DNA of 64,000 nucleotides from a bacterium (GTDB taxonomy: Bacteria > Desulfobacterota > Binatia > DP-6). Of this stretch, positions 42,948 to 52,375 are shown piece by piece. The stretch covers positions 558,001-622,000 of the forward strand of contig JAHCID010000002.1 of the NCBI GenBank assembly GCA_026129405.1, given 5' to 3'. Each line of letters begins with the position of its first letter. Position 1 is the stretch's first letter. Under the pieces are notes generated by a model that saw only the letters and a list, made by a program, of their open reading frames with translations, was not told the DNA's origin and did not search any database. A program made the translations under genes and the position numbers.

Positions 42948-43014
42948 GCCATAGTGCCGCCGGCGCAGGCGCGCAATGCGGGTCGTGACGCCCGCCGGCC
43001 CGTCGCGACGGCGC

Positions 43015-44220
43015 TCAGGAGCTGACGCGCGTCTTCGCCTGGCGGATGTAGCGCTGGAGGTCCTCGCGATCGATCAGCGACATGACCTCGATGCGATTCC
43101 CCTCGAGCGGACGATAGATCAGGCGAACGTCGGTGGCGACGCGGATGCGGAAGCAGCCGGGCAGCCCCTCGAGCGGGATCGCGCGCAGGCTCGGGTGACG
43201 CCAGTCCTCGGCGAGCCGGTGGATCTTCTCGAACGCGTTGTGGACGATCTTGCGGTCCCAGCGGCGGATCGACTCGTAGAACTCGTCGGTGAAGATCGGC
43301 ATGTACCAGCCCGGGCCGCCCGCGGCCGGCGCCTCCTCGGGACCGCCGCCGCTCGGGCGGGTCGACGCCGCCTGCTCGAGCGCGCGCAGCCGCGCCGTGG
43401 CGGTCTGCTCGGCGTCGCGTGCCTCGTCGACCTCGCCCTCGAGGCTGCGCACACGCCGCCGCACGGTCTCGAGCTCCTCGCGCAGGCGCTCGACCTCGCC
43501 GGCCGTGCCGCTGTGCAGGCGGCCGCGGAGCTGCTCGCGCTCCTCCTGGAGGCGGTCGCGCTCGGTGACGACGCGGGCCCGGGCGTCCTGCTCGGTGCGC
43601 AGGTCGCGCCGGGCGCCTGCGAGCGCCTGCTCGAGCTCCACGACGCGCTCGCGGACGGCGTCGAGCCGCTTCAGGGCGCGGGCCCGGCTGGTGCTCGCCT
43701 TCTTCGCCTCGCGCTCCTTCTCGCGCAGCAGCTCGGCGGTCGGGTCGGTGCTCTCGGCCGGCGCCGGCTGGGCGCCCGCTGCGCTCTCTTCCTGGCGCGC
43801 GCGCTCGTCGGCGGCGTCGAAGTCGGCGATGATCGTCTGCACGCAGCGGGCGGCGAGGGCGCCGTCGTCGCCGCCGGGCCCGGTGAGCAGCGCCCAGGCG
43901 AGATCGCGGGCGGGATCCTTCGACGCCAGCAGGAGATCCGTGACCGACTGGCTGCCGTCGGGGGCCGCGATCGCGCCGGCCAGCGGCGAGGCGCCGACCT
44001 CGCGCTCGAGCGTACGGTCGACCGCCGCGGCCACCTCGGTGTCGTTCTCGTAGTAGTCGACGAGGCTCCAGGCGAGGTCCCATACCGCCATGCCGTCGAT
44101 GCGGGTGCCCGTCGGTGCGGTGCCGAGGCGGCCGACGAGCTTGCGCAGCGTCTTCACCGGCAGCGTCACGACGATGAACGTGGTGCGCTGGTCGGGCGTC
44201 AACGGCGTCAGGAGCGGCAC
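43015..44220 (-). CDS. coiled-coil protein with C-terminal RelE-like domain
   Basis: A 401-residue protein in three parts. The N-terminal ~140 residues (TTFIVVTLPVKTLRKLVGRL, IDGMAVWDLAWSLVDYYEND) resemble no domain I can name. Residues ~160-290 form a long coiled coil rich in Glu, Arg and Leu (RALKRLDAVRERVVELEQAL, VERLREELETVRRRVRSLEG). Residues ~310-400 are RelE/ParE-like: WDRKIVHNAFEKIHRLAEDW, RAIPLEGLPGCFRIRVATDV and RLIYRPLEGNRIEVMSLID, QRYIRQAKTR. RelE toxins are usually about 90 residues and free-standing, and no antitoxin is adjacent, so this fusion may be a derived RNase or a domain used for another purpose. The N-terminal ATG is at 44220. Confidence 0.65.
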   Translation of the reverse strand: MPLLTPLTPDQRTTFIVVTLPVKTLRKLVGRLGTAPTGTRIDGMAVWDLAWSLVDYYENDTEVAAAVDRTLEREVGASPLAGAIAAPDGSQSVTDLLLASKDPARDLAWALLTGPGGDDGALAARCVQTIIADFDAADERARQEESAAGAQPAPAESTDPTAELLREKEREAKKASTSRARALKRLDAVRERVVELEQALAGARRDLRTEQDARARVVTERDRLQEEREQLRGRLHSGTAGEVERLREELETVRRRVRSLEGEVDEARDAEQTATARLRALEQAASTRPSGGGPEEAPAAGGPGWYMPIFTDEFYESIRRWDRKIVHNAFEKIHRLAEDWRHPSLRAIPLEGLPGCFRIRVATDVRLIYRPLEGNRIEVMSLIDREDLQRYIRQAKTRVSS

Positions 44221-44267
44221 GGGCGTATTCTAGCGCGGCGCGTTGGTTTGGCCAGATTGACGGGCCG

Positions 44268-45440
44268 TCAGCGCGCCCGCGGATCGGCCCGGCGCGACCG
44301 CCGCCGCAGCTCGAGCGCCGCCAGCACGACCCCGGCGAGGAGGAGGATCACGAGGACGGCATGGGGACGCTGCTCCGGCGCGGGCCCCGCGGGGTGAACC
44401 GCGACGCCGGCTGCGTCGGGCGGCGGCGTCCCGGACGGTGCGGCGGTCGGGCCGGCGGCGGGCGCGGCGGTGGCCGTCTCCGTGCGCGGCGGCGATCCCG
44501 CGGGCAGCGGATGCGCCGGCCGCGGGCCCCATTGCGTGCGGGCGAGGGCGGCCTTCGCGAGCGTCACGCCGTCGAGATCGAGGACCAGCAGGGCGCGGTC
44601 GGCCGGGCCCATGACCGGGCCGCGGCGGTAGCGGCGGGCGGCGCTGCGCACGACCGCGCGGTACTCGAGGTCGAGGAGCGCGCTGCTCGGCTTGGGCGCG
44701 TTCCGGGTTTCGGGGACGCCGGCGGCGAGCGCCTCCCAGGCGCGGCGCGCGGCGTCCTCCTGTCCGAGGGCGAGGCGGGCGCGCGCCGCGGCGTAGCGTG
44801 CGTCGTCGGCGAGGCGGGGATCGCCGGCGTTGGCGGCCAGGTCGAAGGCCGCCACGGCCCCCTCGTACTGGCCTGCCCACCAGCGCGCGTAGCCGGCGCC
44901 GAGGCGGGCGGCGTTGCGCACGGCGGGCATCACGTCGGGCGCGCCCGCGAGCCGCTCGAAGGCCGCCACCGCGGCGTCGGTGTTGCCGTCGCCGGCGTCG
45001 TCGAGTGCGAGCAGCAGGCGCGCGATGGCGCCGTTCGGCCCGGGATCGCCGAGGAGGCCGACGAGGTTGTCGCGTGTCCCCGCCGTCGCGCCGAGCTCGA
45101 GGGCGAGCGTCCCCAGGGCGAGGTCGGCGAGCTCTGAGAGCGGGCCGGCGTCGCGCTGGCGCAGCTCGCGGTAGGCACGGACGGCCGCGCGGGGATGGCC
45201 GGCGCGCAGCTCCGCGTCGGCCACCGCGACCAGATAGAGCTCGGGCAGCTGGTCGAGCGGCACCTTCATGATCGGATCGAGCGCGCTGCGGTTCGCGACC
45301 GGATCCTGCCCGTAGGCCGCGAGGGCCGCCTGCCACTCCGGCGGCACCGCGCCGTGGTCGCGCAGCGCCGCCGGCGCGCGCGCGGCGAGGCCGGCGACCA
45401 GGACCAGCGCGACGAGCGGTCGCCAGGGGACGGCGGGCAC
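44268..45440 (-). CDS. secreted TPR-repeat protein with C-terminal membrane anchor
   Basis: A 390-residue protein starting with GTG at 45440: signal peptide (WRPLVALVLVAGLAARAPA), TPR-like helices (LYLVAVADAELRAGHPRAAV, AYRELRQRDAGPLSELADLA, AAFDLAANAGDPRLADDARY and ARLALGQEDAARRAWEALA), an Ala/Pro-rich spacer and a last membrane helix (AVLVILLLAGVVLAALEL) with a basic end RRRSRR. Together these give a periplasmic scaffold tethered at both ends. Function unknown. It is divergent from the GH5 glycosidase. Confidence 0.75.
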   Translation of the reverse strand: MPAVPWRPLVALVLVAGLAARAPAALRDHGAVPPEWQAALAAYGQDPVANRSALDPIMKVPLDQLPELYLVAVADAELRAGHPRAAVRAYRELRQRDAGPLSELADLALGTLALELGATAGTRDNLVGLLGDPGPNGAIARLLLALDDAGDGNTDAAVAAFERLAGAPDVMPAVRNAARLGAGYARWWAGQYEGAVAAFDLAANAGDPRLADDARYAAARARLALGQEDAARRAWEALAAGVPETRNAPKPSSALLDLEYRAVVRSAARRYRRGPVMGPADRALLVLDLDGVTLAKAALARTQWGPRPAHPLPAGSPPRTETATAAPAAGPTAAPSGTPPPDAAGVAVHPAGPAPEQRPHAVLVILLLAGVVLAALELRRRSRRADPRAR

Positions 45441-45560
45441 GTCCGCCAGCTTGGAGGCGCCGGCCCGGGGGGTCAAATCCGCGGGGGGACCTGGTTCGGG
45501 GCCTCGTCCGCCGCCCGCGCGGCTCTTGACCGCATCCGCGGCCGCCCGCAGGCTACGGCG

Positions 45561-47120
45561 GTGCTTCGCCTCGTCGCGCTGACGCTGTCCCTCGTCGCCG
45601 CCGTCGCCGTCGCCCAGGACGTGCCGAAACGCGGCCTCCGCCTCGCGCTGCCGGCCCTGCATGCCGAAGCCGATCCCGCCGGTGGGCGCATCGTCGACGC
45701 TCGGGGACGCGAGGTGATCCTCCGCGGCGTCAACGTCAACGCGCACGCGGACTACTGGCAGTACGGGACCTTCCCGACCGTGTTCCCGTTTCCGCCGGAG
45801 GACGCCGACCGCATCGCCGCGATCGGCTGGAACGTCGTGCGCCTCCTGGTGTCGTGGTCGCGCGTCGAGCCGGCGCCGGGCGAGTACGACGAGGCGTACC
45901 TGCGCGCGGTCGAGAAGACCATCAAGCTGCTCGCCAAGCACGGCGTCTACACCATCGTCGACCTGCACCAGGACGCCTGGGGGCCGAGCCTCGCCGCGCC
46001 GCCGGGCACGACGTGCACGCCGCCGTCCGCGCCCGCCTTCGGCTGGGACGGTGCGCCGGCGTGGGCGACGCTCGACGGCGGCGCGAGCCGCTGCTTCAAC
46101 CTCCTGCGTGAGCTGAGCCCTGCGGTGATGGCGTCGTGGGCCGCGTTCCTCGCCGACGCGCCGGGACCGGGCGGCGTCGGCATCCGCAGCCGCTACGTCG
46201 CCATGCTGCATCACGTCGCGTGGCGCTTCGGCGGGCTCAAGTCGGTCGCGGGCTGGGACCTCACCAACGAGCCGAACGCCTTCACCGACGTGCAGATCGC
46301 GCAGCTGGCCGACCTCTACGCCGCAGCCGTGCCGGCGATCCGCGCGGGCGAGGCGGCGGCCAGGAAGGGCTTCCCGCACATCGTGTTCTTCGAGCCGAGC
46401 GCGGCCTGGTCCGACCTGGCCCTCGGCAATCCGCCGCCGTTCGCGCACGACGGCAACGTCGCCTTCGCGCCGCACATCTACCGCGGCGGCATCGGCGGCG
46501 GCACGATCCCGTACGGCGACTTCGCCCGCGCCCGCGCCGACGCCGCGACCCACGGCAACGTCCCCGTGCTGGTCGGCGAGTGGGGCGGCGACCCGCGCCG
46601 GGCCGCGGATCCGGCCGACGTCTACTTCCGCCAGCACCAGGCGTGGCAGGACGAGTTCCGCTTCTCGGCGACGCTGTGGACGTGGCGCGAGTCGTGCGGT
46701 GACCCGCACAAGGCCGGCGACGTGCGCGCCGGGCACGTGCCGTACGTGTGGGGCGAGTTCGAGGTCGACTGCACGACGAACACCGTGACCGGCGTGCGCC
46801 AGCCGCTGCTCGACCAGCTGACGCGCGGCTGGGTACGCGCGGCGCCCGGGCGGCTGACGGCCATGGCCTGGGATGCGCAGACGGGCGTCCTCGTCGCCTC
46901 GGGGACCGGGGCGCGGCGCAAGCGGCAGCTCGTGCTCTACTGGCCGGCCCGGCTGCACGGCGCGCCGAACGTGCGTGTCACGGGGCTGCGGCAGGTGAAG
47001 ACGCGGCCCGCGTGGGGCGGGACGTTCGTCCTCGCCGCCGCGACGGGCGGCGACTGGTCCGTGCGTGCGGCGGCCGCCGGCACCGGGTCGCCGAGCGGCG
47101 CCTTCGTCGACGGCCGGTAG
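45561..47120 (+). CDS. secreted GH5-family glycosidase, endoglycoceramidase-like
   Basis: A 519-residue secreted glycosidase. GTG start at 45561, signal peptide LRLVALTLSLVAAVAVAQ. The TIM barrel begins at IVDARGREVILRGVNVNAHA; WNVVRLLVSWSRVEPAPGEY and VYTIVDLHQDAWGPS follow; Glu237 in GWDLTNEPNAF is the acid/base and Glu340 in VLVGEWGGDP the nucleophile. The C-terminal ~100 residues form a beta domain. The VNVNAH and DLHQDAW motifs point to the endoglycoceramidase subgroup, which cleaves oligosaccharides from glycolipids; substrate is inferred. Confidence 0.82.
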   Translation: MLRLVALTLSLVAAVAVAQDVPKRGLRLALPALHAEADPAGGRIVDARGREVILRGVNVNAHADYWQYGTFPTVFPFPPEDADRIAAIGWNVVRLLVSWSRVEPAPGEYDEAYLRAVEKTIKLLAKHGVYTIVDLHQDAWGPSLAAPPGTTCTPPSAPAFGWDGAPAWATLDGGASRCFNLLRELSPAVMASWAAFLADAPGPGGVGIRSRYVAMLHHVAWRFGGLKSVAGWDLTNEPNAFTDVQIAQLADLYAAAVPAIRAGEAAARKGFPHIVFFEPSAAWSDLALGNPPPFAHDGNVAFAPHIYRGGIGGGTIPYGDFARARADAATHGNVPVLVGEWGGDPRRAADPADVYFRQHQAWQDEFRFSATLWTWRESCGDPHKAGDVRAGHVPYVWGEFEVDCTTNTVTGVRQPLLDQLTRGWVRAAPGRLTAMAWDAQTGVLVASGTGARRKRQLVLYWPARLHGAPNVRVTGLRQVKTRPAWGGTFVLAAATGGDWSVRAAAAGTGSPSGAFVDGR

Positions 47121-47132
47121 GCGCCGGCCGGC

Positions 47133-48590
47133 TCAGGCCAGCGCGTAGTCCTCTTCCGCCACGCGCGCCGTACGCGCGGCGTAGTCGCGCGTGTGCGACG
47201 ACCAGTTCTGCGTGATGCGGCCGTCGGCGGTCTTGTACCAGGAGCGACAGCCGGGGTCGGCCCAGGTCGTCTGCGCGAGCGCCGCCTGGAGCTCACGGTT
47301 GAAGCGCGCCTGCGCCTCGGCCGTGACCTCGATCGCCGCGGCGCCGCGCGCGTCGAGCAGCTGCACCGCGCGCACCGCGTACTCGGCCTGGCGCTCGAGC
47401 ATGAAGGTGATGGCGTTGTGGCCGAGGTTCGTGTTGGGGCCGTACAGCATGAACAGGTTGGGGAACCCGGCGGTGGTGATGCCGAAGTAGGCCTCGGGTG
47501 CGTCCTTCCATGCCTCCTGCAGACGACGACCGCCGCGACCCGCCACGTCGAGCGACCAGTGCCAGCCCGTCGTCTCGAAGCCGGTCGCCCAGACGAGGAC
47601 GTCGCAGTCGTGCTGCGCGCCGTCGAGCGTGGCGATCCCCTGCGCGTTCAGCCCGGCGATGCGCGCCGTCACCAGCTCGACGTTCGCTCGCACGAGGGCG
47701 GGGTAGAAGTCGTCCGAGATCAGCACGCGCTTGCAGCCGATCGGATAGTCGGGCGTGAGCTTCGCGCGCAGCGCCGGATCGGGGATCTGGGTCTCCAGAT
47801 GATTCAGCGCGACGCGCGTGTAGGCGGCGCGGCCGACGTCGGTGAAGCTGAACGCCTGCCAGAAGAGCTGATCCGCCATCTGGTAGATCTGCTCGCGGTG
47901 GCTCGCGGCCAGGTGCGGCGCCGTCATCAGCAGCGCCTTCTCCTCGTCGGAGATGGGCCGGTCCATGCGCGGGATGACCCAGTTGGGCGTGCGCTGGAAG
48001 ACGGTCACGCGGGCCGCGACGCGGGCGATCTCGGGGATGATCTGTACGGCGCTCGCGGCCGAGCCGACGACGCCCACGCGCCTGCCGGCGAGATCGACGT
48101 CGTGGCGCCAGCGTGCGGAGTGGAACGACGGGCCGCGGAACGTGCCCTCGTAGGCGGGGATCACGGGGCGGTTCAGCTGGCCCAGCGCGGTGACCAGCAC
48201 CGACGCCTCGTGCCGTGCGCCCGACGCCGTGCGCAGCTGCCACGTGGCGCGGCCCTCGTCCCACGCCGCCGACACCGTCTCCTCGCCGAGGCGCAGGTGC
48301 GGCCGCAGCCCGAAGTCGTCGGCGATCTGCTCGGTGTAGCGCTGGATCTCGCCGGCGCGTGGGTAGATGTGGCTCCAGCCGAGGCTCGGGGCGAACGACA
48401 GCTGGTACATCGCCACCGGCGTGTCGCAGGCGCAGCCGGGGTAGGTGTTCTCGCGCCAGGTGCCGCCGACGCGGTCGGCCTTCTCGAAGATGACGACGTC
48501 GTCGTAGCCCGCCTCACGCAGCTTGACGGCCGCGCACAGCCCCCCGAGACCCGCCCCGATGACCGCGATCGATCGTGACATGTGCGTCAC
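47133..48590 (-). CDS. flavin-containing (Baeyer-Villiger-type) monooxygenase
   Basis: A 485-residue FAD/NADPH monooxygenase. FAD loop VIGAGLGGLCAAVKL (10-24), VIFEKADRVGGTWRENTYPG, CACDTPVAMYQLSFAP, the Baeyer-Villiger fingerprint FRGPSFHSARW (151-161, F-x-G-x-x-x-H-x-x-x-W), the NADPH loop GVVGSAAS (173-180), VFQRTPNWVIPR and ATGFETTGW. It would insert oxygen next to a ketone; substrate unknown. ATG at 48581 (MSRSIAV) is an equally good start. Convergent with the GH5 gene. Confidence 0.9.
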   Translation of the reverse strand: MTHMSRSIAVIGAGLGGLCAAVKLREAGYDDVVIFEKADRVGGTWRENTYPGCACDTPVAMYQLSFAPSLGWSHIYPRAGEIQRYTEQIADDFGLRPHLRLGEETVSAAWDEGRATWQLRTASGARHEASVLVTALGQLNRPVIPAYEGTFRGPSFHSARWRHDVDLAGRRVGVVGSAASAVQIIPEIARVAARVTVFQRTPNWVIPRMDRPISDEEKALLMTAPHLAASHREQIYQMADQLFWQAFSFTDVGRAAYTRVALNHLETQIPDPALRAKLTPDYPIGCKRVLISDDFYPALVRANVELVTARIAGLNAQGIATLDGAQHDCDVLVWATGFETTGWHWSLDVAGRGGRRLQEAWKDAPEAYFGITTAGFPNLFMLYGPNTNLGHNAITFMLERQAEYAVRAVQLLDARGAAAIEVTAEAQARFNRELQAALAQTTWADPGCRSWYKTADGRITQNWSSHTRDYAARTARVAEEDYALA

Positions 48591-48699
48591 TCTCTTCCCG
48601 TCCTCGCGCTGCGGTCAAGCCCGTCCGCTCCTCGAGCCCGCAGCGCCGGTCTCGGCGCCGCGCTTCCCAGCTTCGCCGCGCGCGTGTTAGCGCGGGCGC

Positions 48700-49131
48700 G
48701 TGGAGCAGACGGCGATCTTCGGGCCCTTCCTCGCGACGATGCTGCTGACGCTCGTCGTGTGGACGTACATGTACGCGCGCCGCATCCCGTTCCTCACCCG
48801 CAGCGGCATCCCTCCCGACCAGGTGACGCCGCTCGAGCTGGCGCGGCTTTCGCCGCCGGCGGTCGCGAACCCGTCCGACAACCTGAAGAACCTCTTCGAG
48901 ATGCCGGTCCTGTTCTATGCGCTCGCGCTCTACCTCTTCGCGACGCAGCAGGTGGACGTGGTCTACGTCGTCGCCGGCTGGCTGTTCGCCGGCTTCCGCG
49001 TGCTCCACAGCGCGGTGCACTGCACCTTCAACAAGGTGCTCCTGCGCTTCTGGCTCTACGCCGCGTCCGCGCTGGCGCTCTGGTTCATCCTGCTGCGCGC
49101 GACGCTCGGCTGGCTCGGGCAGGCGCCGTGA
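48700..49131 (+). CDS. MAPEG family membrane protein
   Basis: A 143-residue protein with four membrane helices: FLATMLLTLVVWTYMYARRI, VLFYALALYLFATQQ, VVYVVAGWLFAGFRVLHSAV, LYAASALALWFILLRATLG. The NPSDNLKNLFEMPVLFY and FRVLHSAVHCTFNKV motifs are MAPEG hallmarks (glutathione-dependent membrane enzymes such as leukotriene synthases). The bacterial function is unknown. GTG start at 48700. Divergent from the flavin monooxygenase, about 110 bases away. Confidence 0.88.
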   Translation: MEQTAIFGPFLATMLLTLVVWTYMYARRIPFLTRSGIPPDQVTPLELARLSPPAVANPSDNLKNLFEMPVLFYALALYLFATQQVDVVYVVAGWLFAGFRVLHSAVHCTFNKVLLRFWLYAASALALWFILLRATLGWLGQAP

Positions 49132-49163
49132 GGCCGCCGCCTCGGGGCCCGATGGTCTCCGCC

Positions 49164-51092
49164 TCAGCTCGCGAGCTTCGAGAGCAGGCGGCAGGCGCGG
49201 CCGAGCGCCCGCGACGCCTTCTTGTGGTAGCTGCCGACGGTGACCACCGTCGCCGGCCGGGTGGGACGCCGCACCTTGCCGCCGAGGCGGCGGAGGCGCC
49301 GCACCTTGGCCGTCGCGAGCACACCGCCCTGTGCGGCGCGCTCGGTCGCGGCGAGCATCTGCGCGCGCAGCGCGTCCACCTGCTCCAGGTCCGCGAGCGC
49401 CGACGGCAGGCAGGTCCGCCGATGCGTCCAGGCGTTCGCGGCGCGGTCCGCCGCCGCGCAGGCGGCGTCGCGCGCGAGCAGGTCGTCGCGCGTCGACGAC
49501 CACTTGCTGACGCCGCCGACGAGCGGCTCGGCGGTGAGGCCGAGCGCGAGCGAGAACGCGCGCCGCAGCGGCGCCTGGGGCAGGTAGAGTGCGCCGTCCG
49601 GCCCGGTGCTCATCGCGCCGAGCGACTCCTCGAGGCCGTCCGCGAACCAGCGGGCGCGGCCGGTCAGCCGGTCGACGTGCGCGATGCCGGTCCGCACCGG
49701 CAGCGACAGCGTGCCGACCTGACGGCCGACGCCGGTCTGGATCAGGAGGCCGTTCGCGCCGACGCCGGCGAGCAGCAGGTTGAGGCCGCGATAGTCGGCG
49801 AGATCGGGCGGCACGTCGTAGAGATCGAGCTCGGCGGTCCAGCCGCGCCGGCCCGACGTGCCGTCGTCGAACACCTGGAAGATGCCGCTGGCCGACGAGG
49901 CGAACACCTCGCGCCCGTTCGAGGTGGTCGCGACGGAGCCGAAGATCTGCGCGTCGAGCTGCACCGTCCAGGCATCGCTGCAGTCGGCGGCGTCGAGCGC
50001 GATGAGCGCGCCGGCGTCGTCGCCGAGGTAGACGCGGCGGCCGTCCTGGCCGAGCGACGGCGTCGACGCCGAGCCGCCGGGGAAGTTGCGGTGGCAGATC
50101 TCCTGGAGCGTCCAGGCGGTGCCGTCGTGGACCACGTCGAAGCGATAGACGGCGCCCAGCTCGGAGACGCCGTCGACCGTGCCGTCTTCCGCGTCGCGGG
50201 CGCTGGCCGCGATCCACAGCCGGTTCGTGCGCGGGTCGACGGAGAGGTTGTTCGCGACCTCGCTGTTGCCGCCGAGCAGCACCTCGATGAGGCCGACGAC
50301 GCTGAAGCCCGGCGGATACGCGATCAGCGGCTGGAGCAGGGTGTCGACCGTGGCGGCGAGCGCGGGCGGGACGTTCGAGCTGCGCGGCGGCGTGCGCTCG
50401 CCGGGCAGCTGGAGCGGCGGGACCACCGGCGAGCCGGTTCGGCGGTCGAGCAGGAAGACCCAGCCGTCGCGGGTCAGGCCGACGATGGCGTCGGCGTTCG
50501 GCACCCAGGCGAGGCCGATCGGCCCCTGGTCGGCCGTGGTCGCCGGCGCGAGCCCGGTGGGCGCATCCCACACGAGCGTGCCGTCGGTGCGCACGGCGAC
50601 GACGCGGTCGTAGCGGTTCACGTAGACGACCTCGTCGCCGCTGTCGGGATCGCGCAGCACCACCGGTACGGCGCCGCCGCCGCGGTCGCCCGGCGCGAGC
50701 GGCACGACGAAGCGCCGTGCCCCGCTCGGGTCGAGCGACAGCAGGAGGATCGGCTCGTGGGGCAGCAGCGGCGTCATGTAGAGGTTGCCGGCGCCGTCGA
50801 ACGCGGGCGTCGTCACCTGGTAGAGGTTCGGCTCGACGCTCCACTCGCGCGCGTACACCGGTGCGTAGGCCAGCTCGACCTCGTCGGTGCTCTCGAGGTC
50901 GCCATGCGCGCGCCGGAACCCGGTCCGCGGCAGCAGGGCCGGATGCGAGAACGGCACGCTGCGGCAGTCGTCCGGCTTCCAGGACGTCGGCGGCGGCACG
51001 GGGAGGGGCCGGGGCGTGATCGCGTCGGCCGGGGCGGCGAGCGCAGCGGTGGCGGAGGCCAGAAGGCCCACCAGAAGGGCGGCGGCGAGCAT
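49164..51092 (-). CDS. secreted PQQ-like beta-propeller protein with basic tail
   Basis: A 642-residue protein. Signal peptide LAAALLVGLLASATAALAAP; the body has PQQ-type blades (FDGAGNLYMTPLLPHEPILL, DEVVYVNRYDRVVAVRTDG TLVW, WVFLLDRRTGSPVVPPLQL, SLGQDGRRVYLGDDAGALIA, GREVFASSASGIFQVFDDG). The last ~100 residues are helical, Arg/Lys-rich (RRLRRLGGKVRRPTR) with two Cys (DAACAAADR, RACRLLSKLAS), a tail seen in other secreted proteins of such genomes. Function unknown. It starts at 51092, divergent from the AraC-family gene. Confidence 0.75.
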   Translation of the reverse strand: MLAAALLVGLLASATAALAAPADAITPRPLPVPPPTSWKPDDCRSVPFSHPALLPRTGFRRAHGDLESTDEVELAYAPVYAREWSVEPNLYQVTTPAFDGAGNLYMTPLLPHEPILLLSLDPSGARRFVVPLAPGDRGGGAVPVVLRDPDSGDEVVYVNRYDRVVAVRTDGTLVWDAPTGLAPATTADQGPIGLAWVPNADAIVGLTRDGWVFLLDRRTGSPVVPPLQLPGERTPPRSSNVPPALAATVDTLLQPLIAYPPGFSVVGLIEVLLGGNSEVANNLSVDPRTNRLWIAASARDAEDGTVDGVSELGAVYRFDVVHDGTAWTLQEICHRNFPGGSASTPSLGQDGRRVYLGDDAGALIALDAADCSDAWTVQLDAQIFGSVATTSNGREVFASSASGIFQVFDDGTSGRRGWTAELDLYDVPPDLADYRGLNLLLAGVGANGLLIQTGVGRQVGTLSLPVRTGIAHVDRLTGRARWFADGLEESLGAMSTGPDGALYLPQAPLRRAFSLALGLTAEPLVGGVSKWSSTRDDLLARDAACAAADRAANAWTHRRTCLPSALADLEQVDALRAQMLAATERAAQGGVLATAKVRRLRRLGGKVRRPTRPATVVTVGSYHKKASRALGRACRLLSKLAS

Positions 51093-51255
51093 GCGGGAAC
51101 TATAGCCCGCGTCGCCCGTGCGGCTCGTCCCGCGCGGACAATCGCTCGTTCGCCGCGGACAACCGCAGCGCCTCCCCGGCCGCGCACGCCAGGTGCGCAC
51201 GCCACGTGCGCACCACCCTGGTTCGACGCGGCGCGGATCGGCTAAGAACGGGCCG

Positions 51256-52230
51256 ATGTCGGTCGGCGCCGCGTACCGCGTGATCCTCGCGGAGCTCGCA
51301 TGCGTGGGACTCGACGCCGCCGGCATCTGCGCCGAGGCCGGCGTCGATCCGCGCGTCCTGCACGACGACGACGCGTCGCTCGGCGGAGCCGAGCTGGCGC
51401 GCGTTCTGGCGCGGGCGGAGGACGCGGCCAACGATCCGCTCCTCGGCTTGCACATGGGCGAGCGTGCCCGGGGCCGCGGTGTGCTCTCGTATCTGGCGCG
51501 CTCGCAGGCGACGGTGGCCGACGGTCTCGAGGCGTTTCGCCGCTTCGCCGGCGCGCGCTGGGAGAATCCCGACGCCGTGTGCATCGACCCGCGCGGTGCG
51601 CGCACGGTCGTCCGCCTGGCGCTGGGGCGCGACCTGCCGCGTCACGCCGCCGAGTACGTCGTGACGCGCACCGTGATCTCGCTCCGCCGCAGCGGCGCCG
51701 CCGCGTCCGAGGTCGGCCTGCCGCACCCGCCCGGCGGCGCGACCAAGGAGTACGAGCGCGTGCTCGGCTGCCCCGTGCGCTTCCGGCGACCGGAGACGTC
51801 GATCGCCATCCGCACGCGCGACCTCGACCGTCCGCTCCGCGCCGCCAACCCCGACGCCGCGGCCGCGCTCGCCGCCGCTCTGAGCCGTCCCGCCGTCCTT
51901 CCGCCGACCTCCGCGAGCGCCCGCCTGGCCGCGGCCGTTCGCGACGCCATCGCGCGCGGCGACCGGGTCGACCGCGAAGCCCTCGCCCGCACGCTGGGCA
52001 TGAGCGGCAAGACGCTCGCCCGCCGCCTCGCCGCCGAGCAGCGTCACTTCCGTGACGTGGTCGACGAGGTGCGCCGTGCCCAGTCCGAGCAGCTGGTGCG
52101 CCAGCGGGGACTCGATCTCGGCGAGGTCGCGTCGCGCGTCGGCTTCGCGGACCTGACGGCGTTCGGGAAGGCGTTCCGGCGGTGGTTCGGCGTGTCGCCG
52201 TCGGCGTTCCGCACGCGTGCGCTCGGGTGA
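51256..52230 (+). CDS. AraC-family transcriptional regulator
   Basis: A 324-residue regulator: N-terminal PF12625-type arabinose-binding-like domain (YRVILAELACVGLDAAGICA, DPLLGLHMGERARGRGVLSY, WENPDAVCIDPRG) and a C-terminal HTH_18 domain (LARTLGMSGKTLARRLAAEQ, FRDVVDEVRRAQSEQLVRQR, EVASRVGFADLTAFGKAFRR WFGVSP). It probably controls a neighbouring catabolic gene; the divergent propeller gene is the nearest. Start ATG at 51256 has the right N-terminus (MSVGAAYRV). Confidence 0.9.
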   Translation: MSVGAAYRVILAELACVGLDAAGICAEAGVDPRVLHDDDASLGGAELARVLARAEDAANDPLLGLHMGERARGRGVLSYLARSQATVADGLEAFRRFAGARWENPDAVCIDPRGARTVVRLALGRDLPRHAAEYVVTRTVISLRRSGAAASEVGLPHPPGGATKEYERVLGCPVRFRRPETSIAIRTRDLDRPLRAANPDAAAALAAALSRPAVLPPTSASARLAAAVRDAIARGDRVDREALARTLGMSGKTLARRLAAEQRHFRDVVDEVRRAQSEQLVRQRGLDLGEVASRVGFADLTAFGKAFRRWFGVSPSAFRTRALG

Positions 52231-52375
52231 GGCGAGCGCCACGCCGCCGCGCTCGGCCGTTGCGGATTTACAGGCGCGCCGCCCGGCGCTACACGGCGGG
52301 CGTGTCGCACGGCGCGGGCAGGCCCGGCTCGGGCACGGCGAGGATCGCACGTCGGCGCGCGACGTGCGGGGCGTG

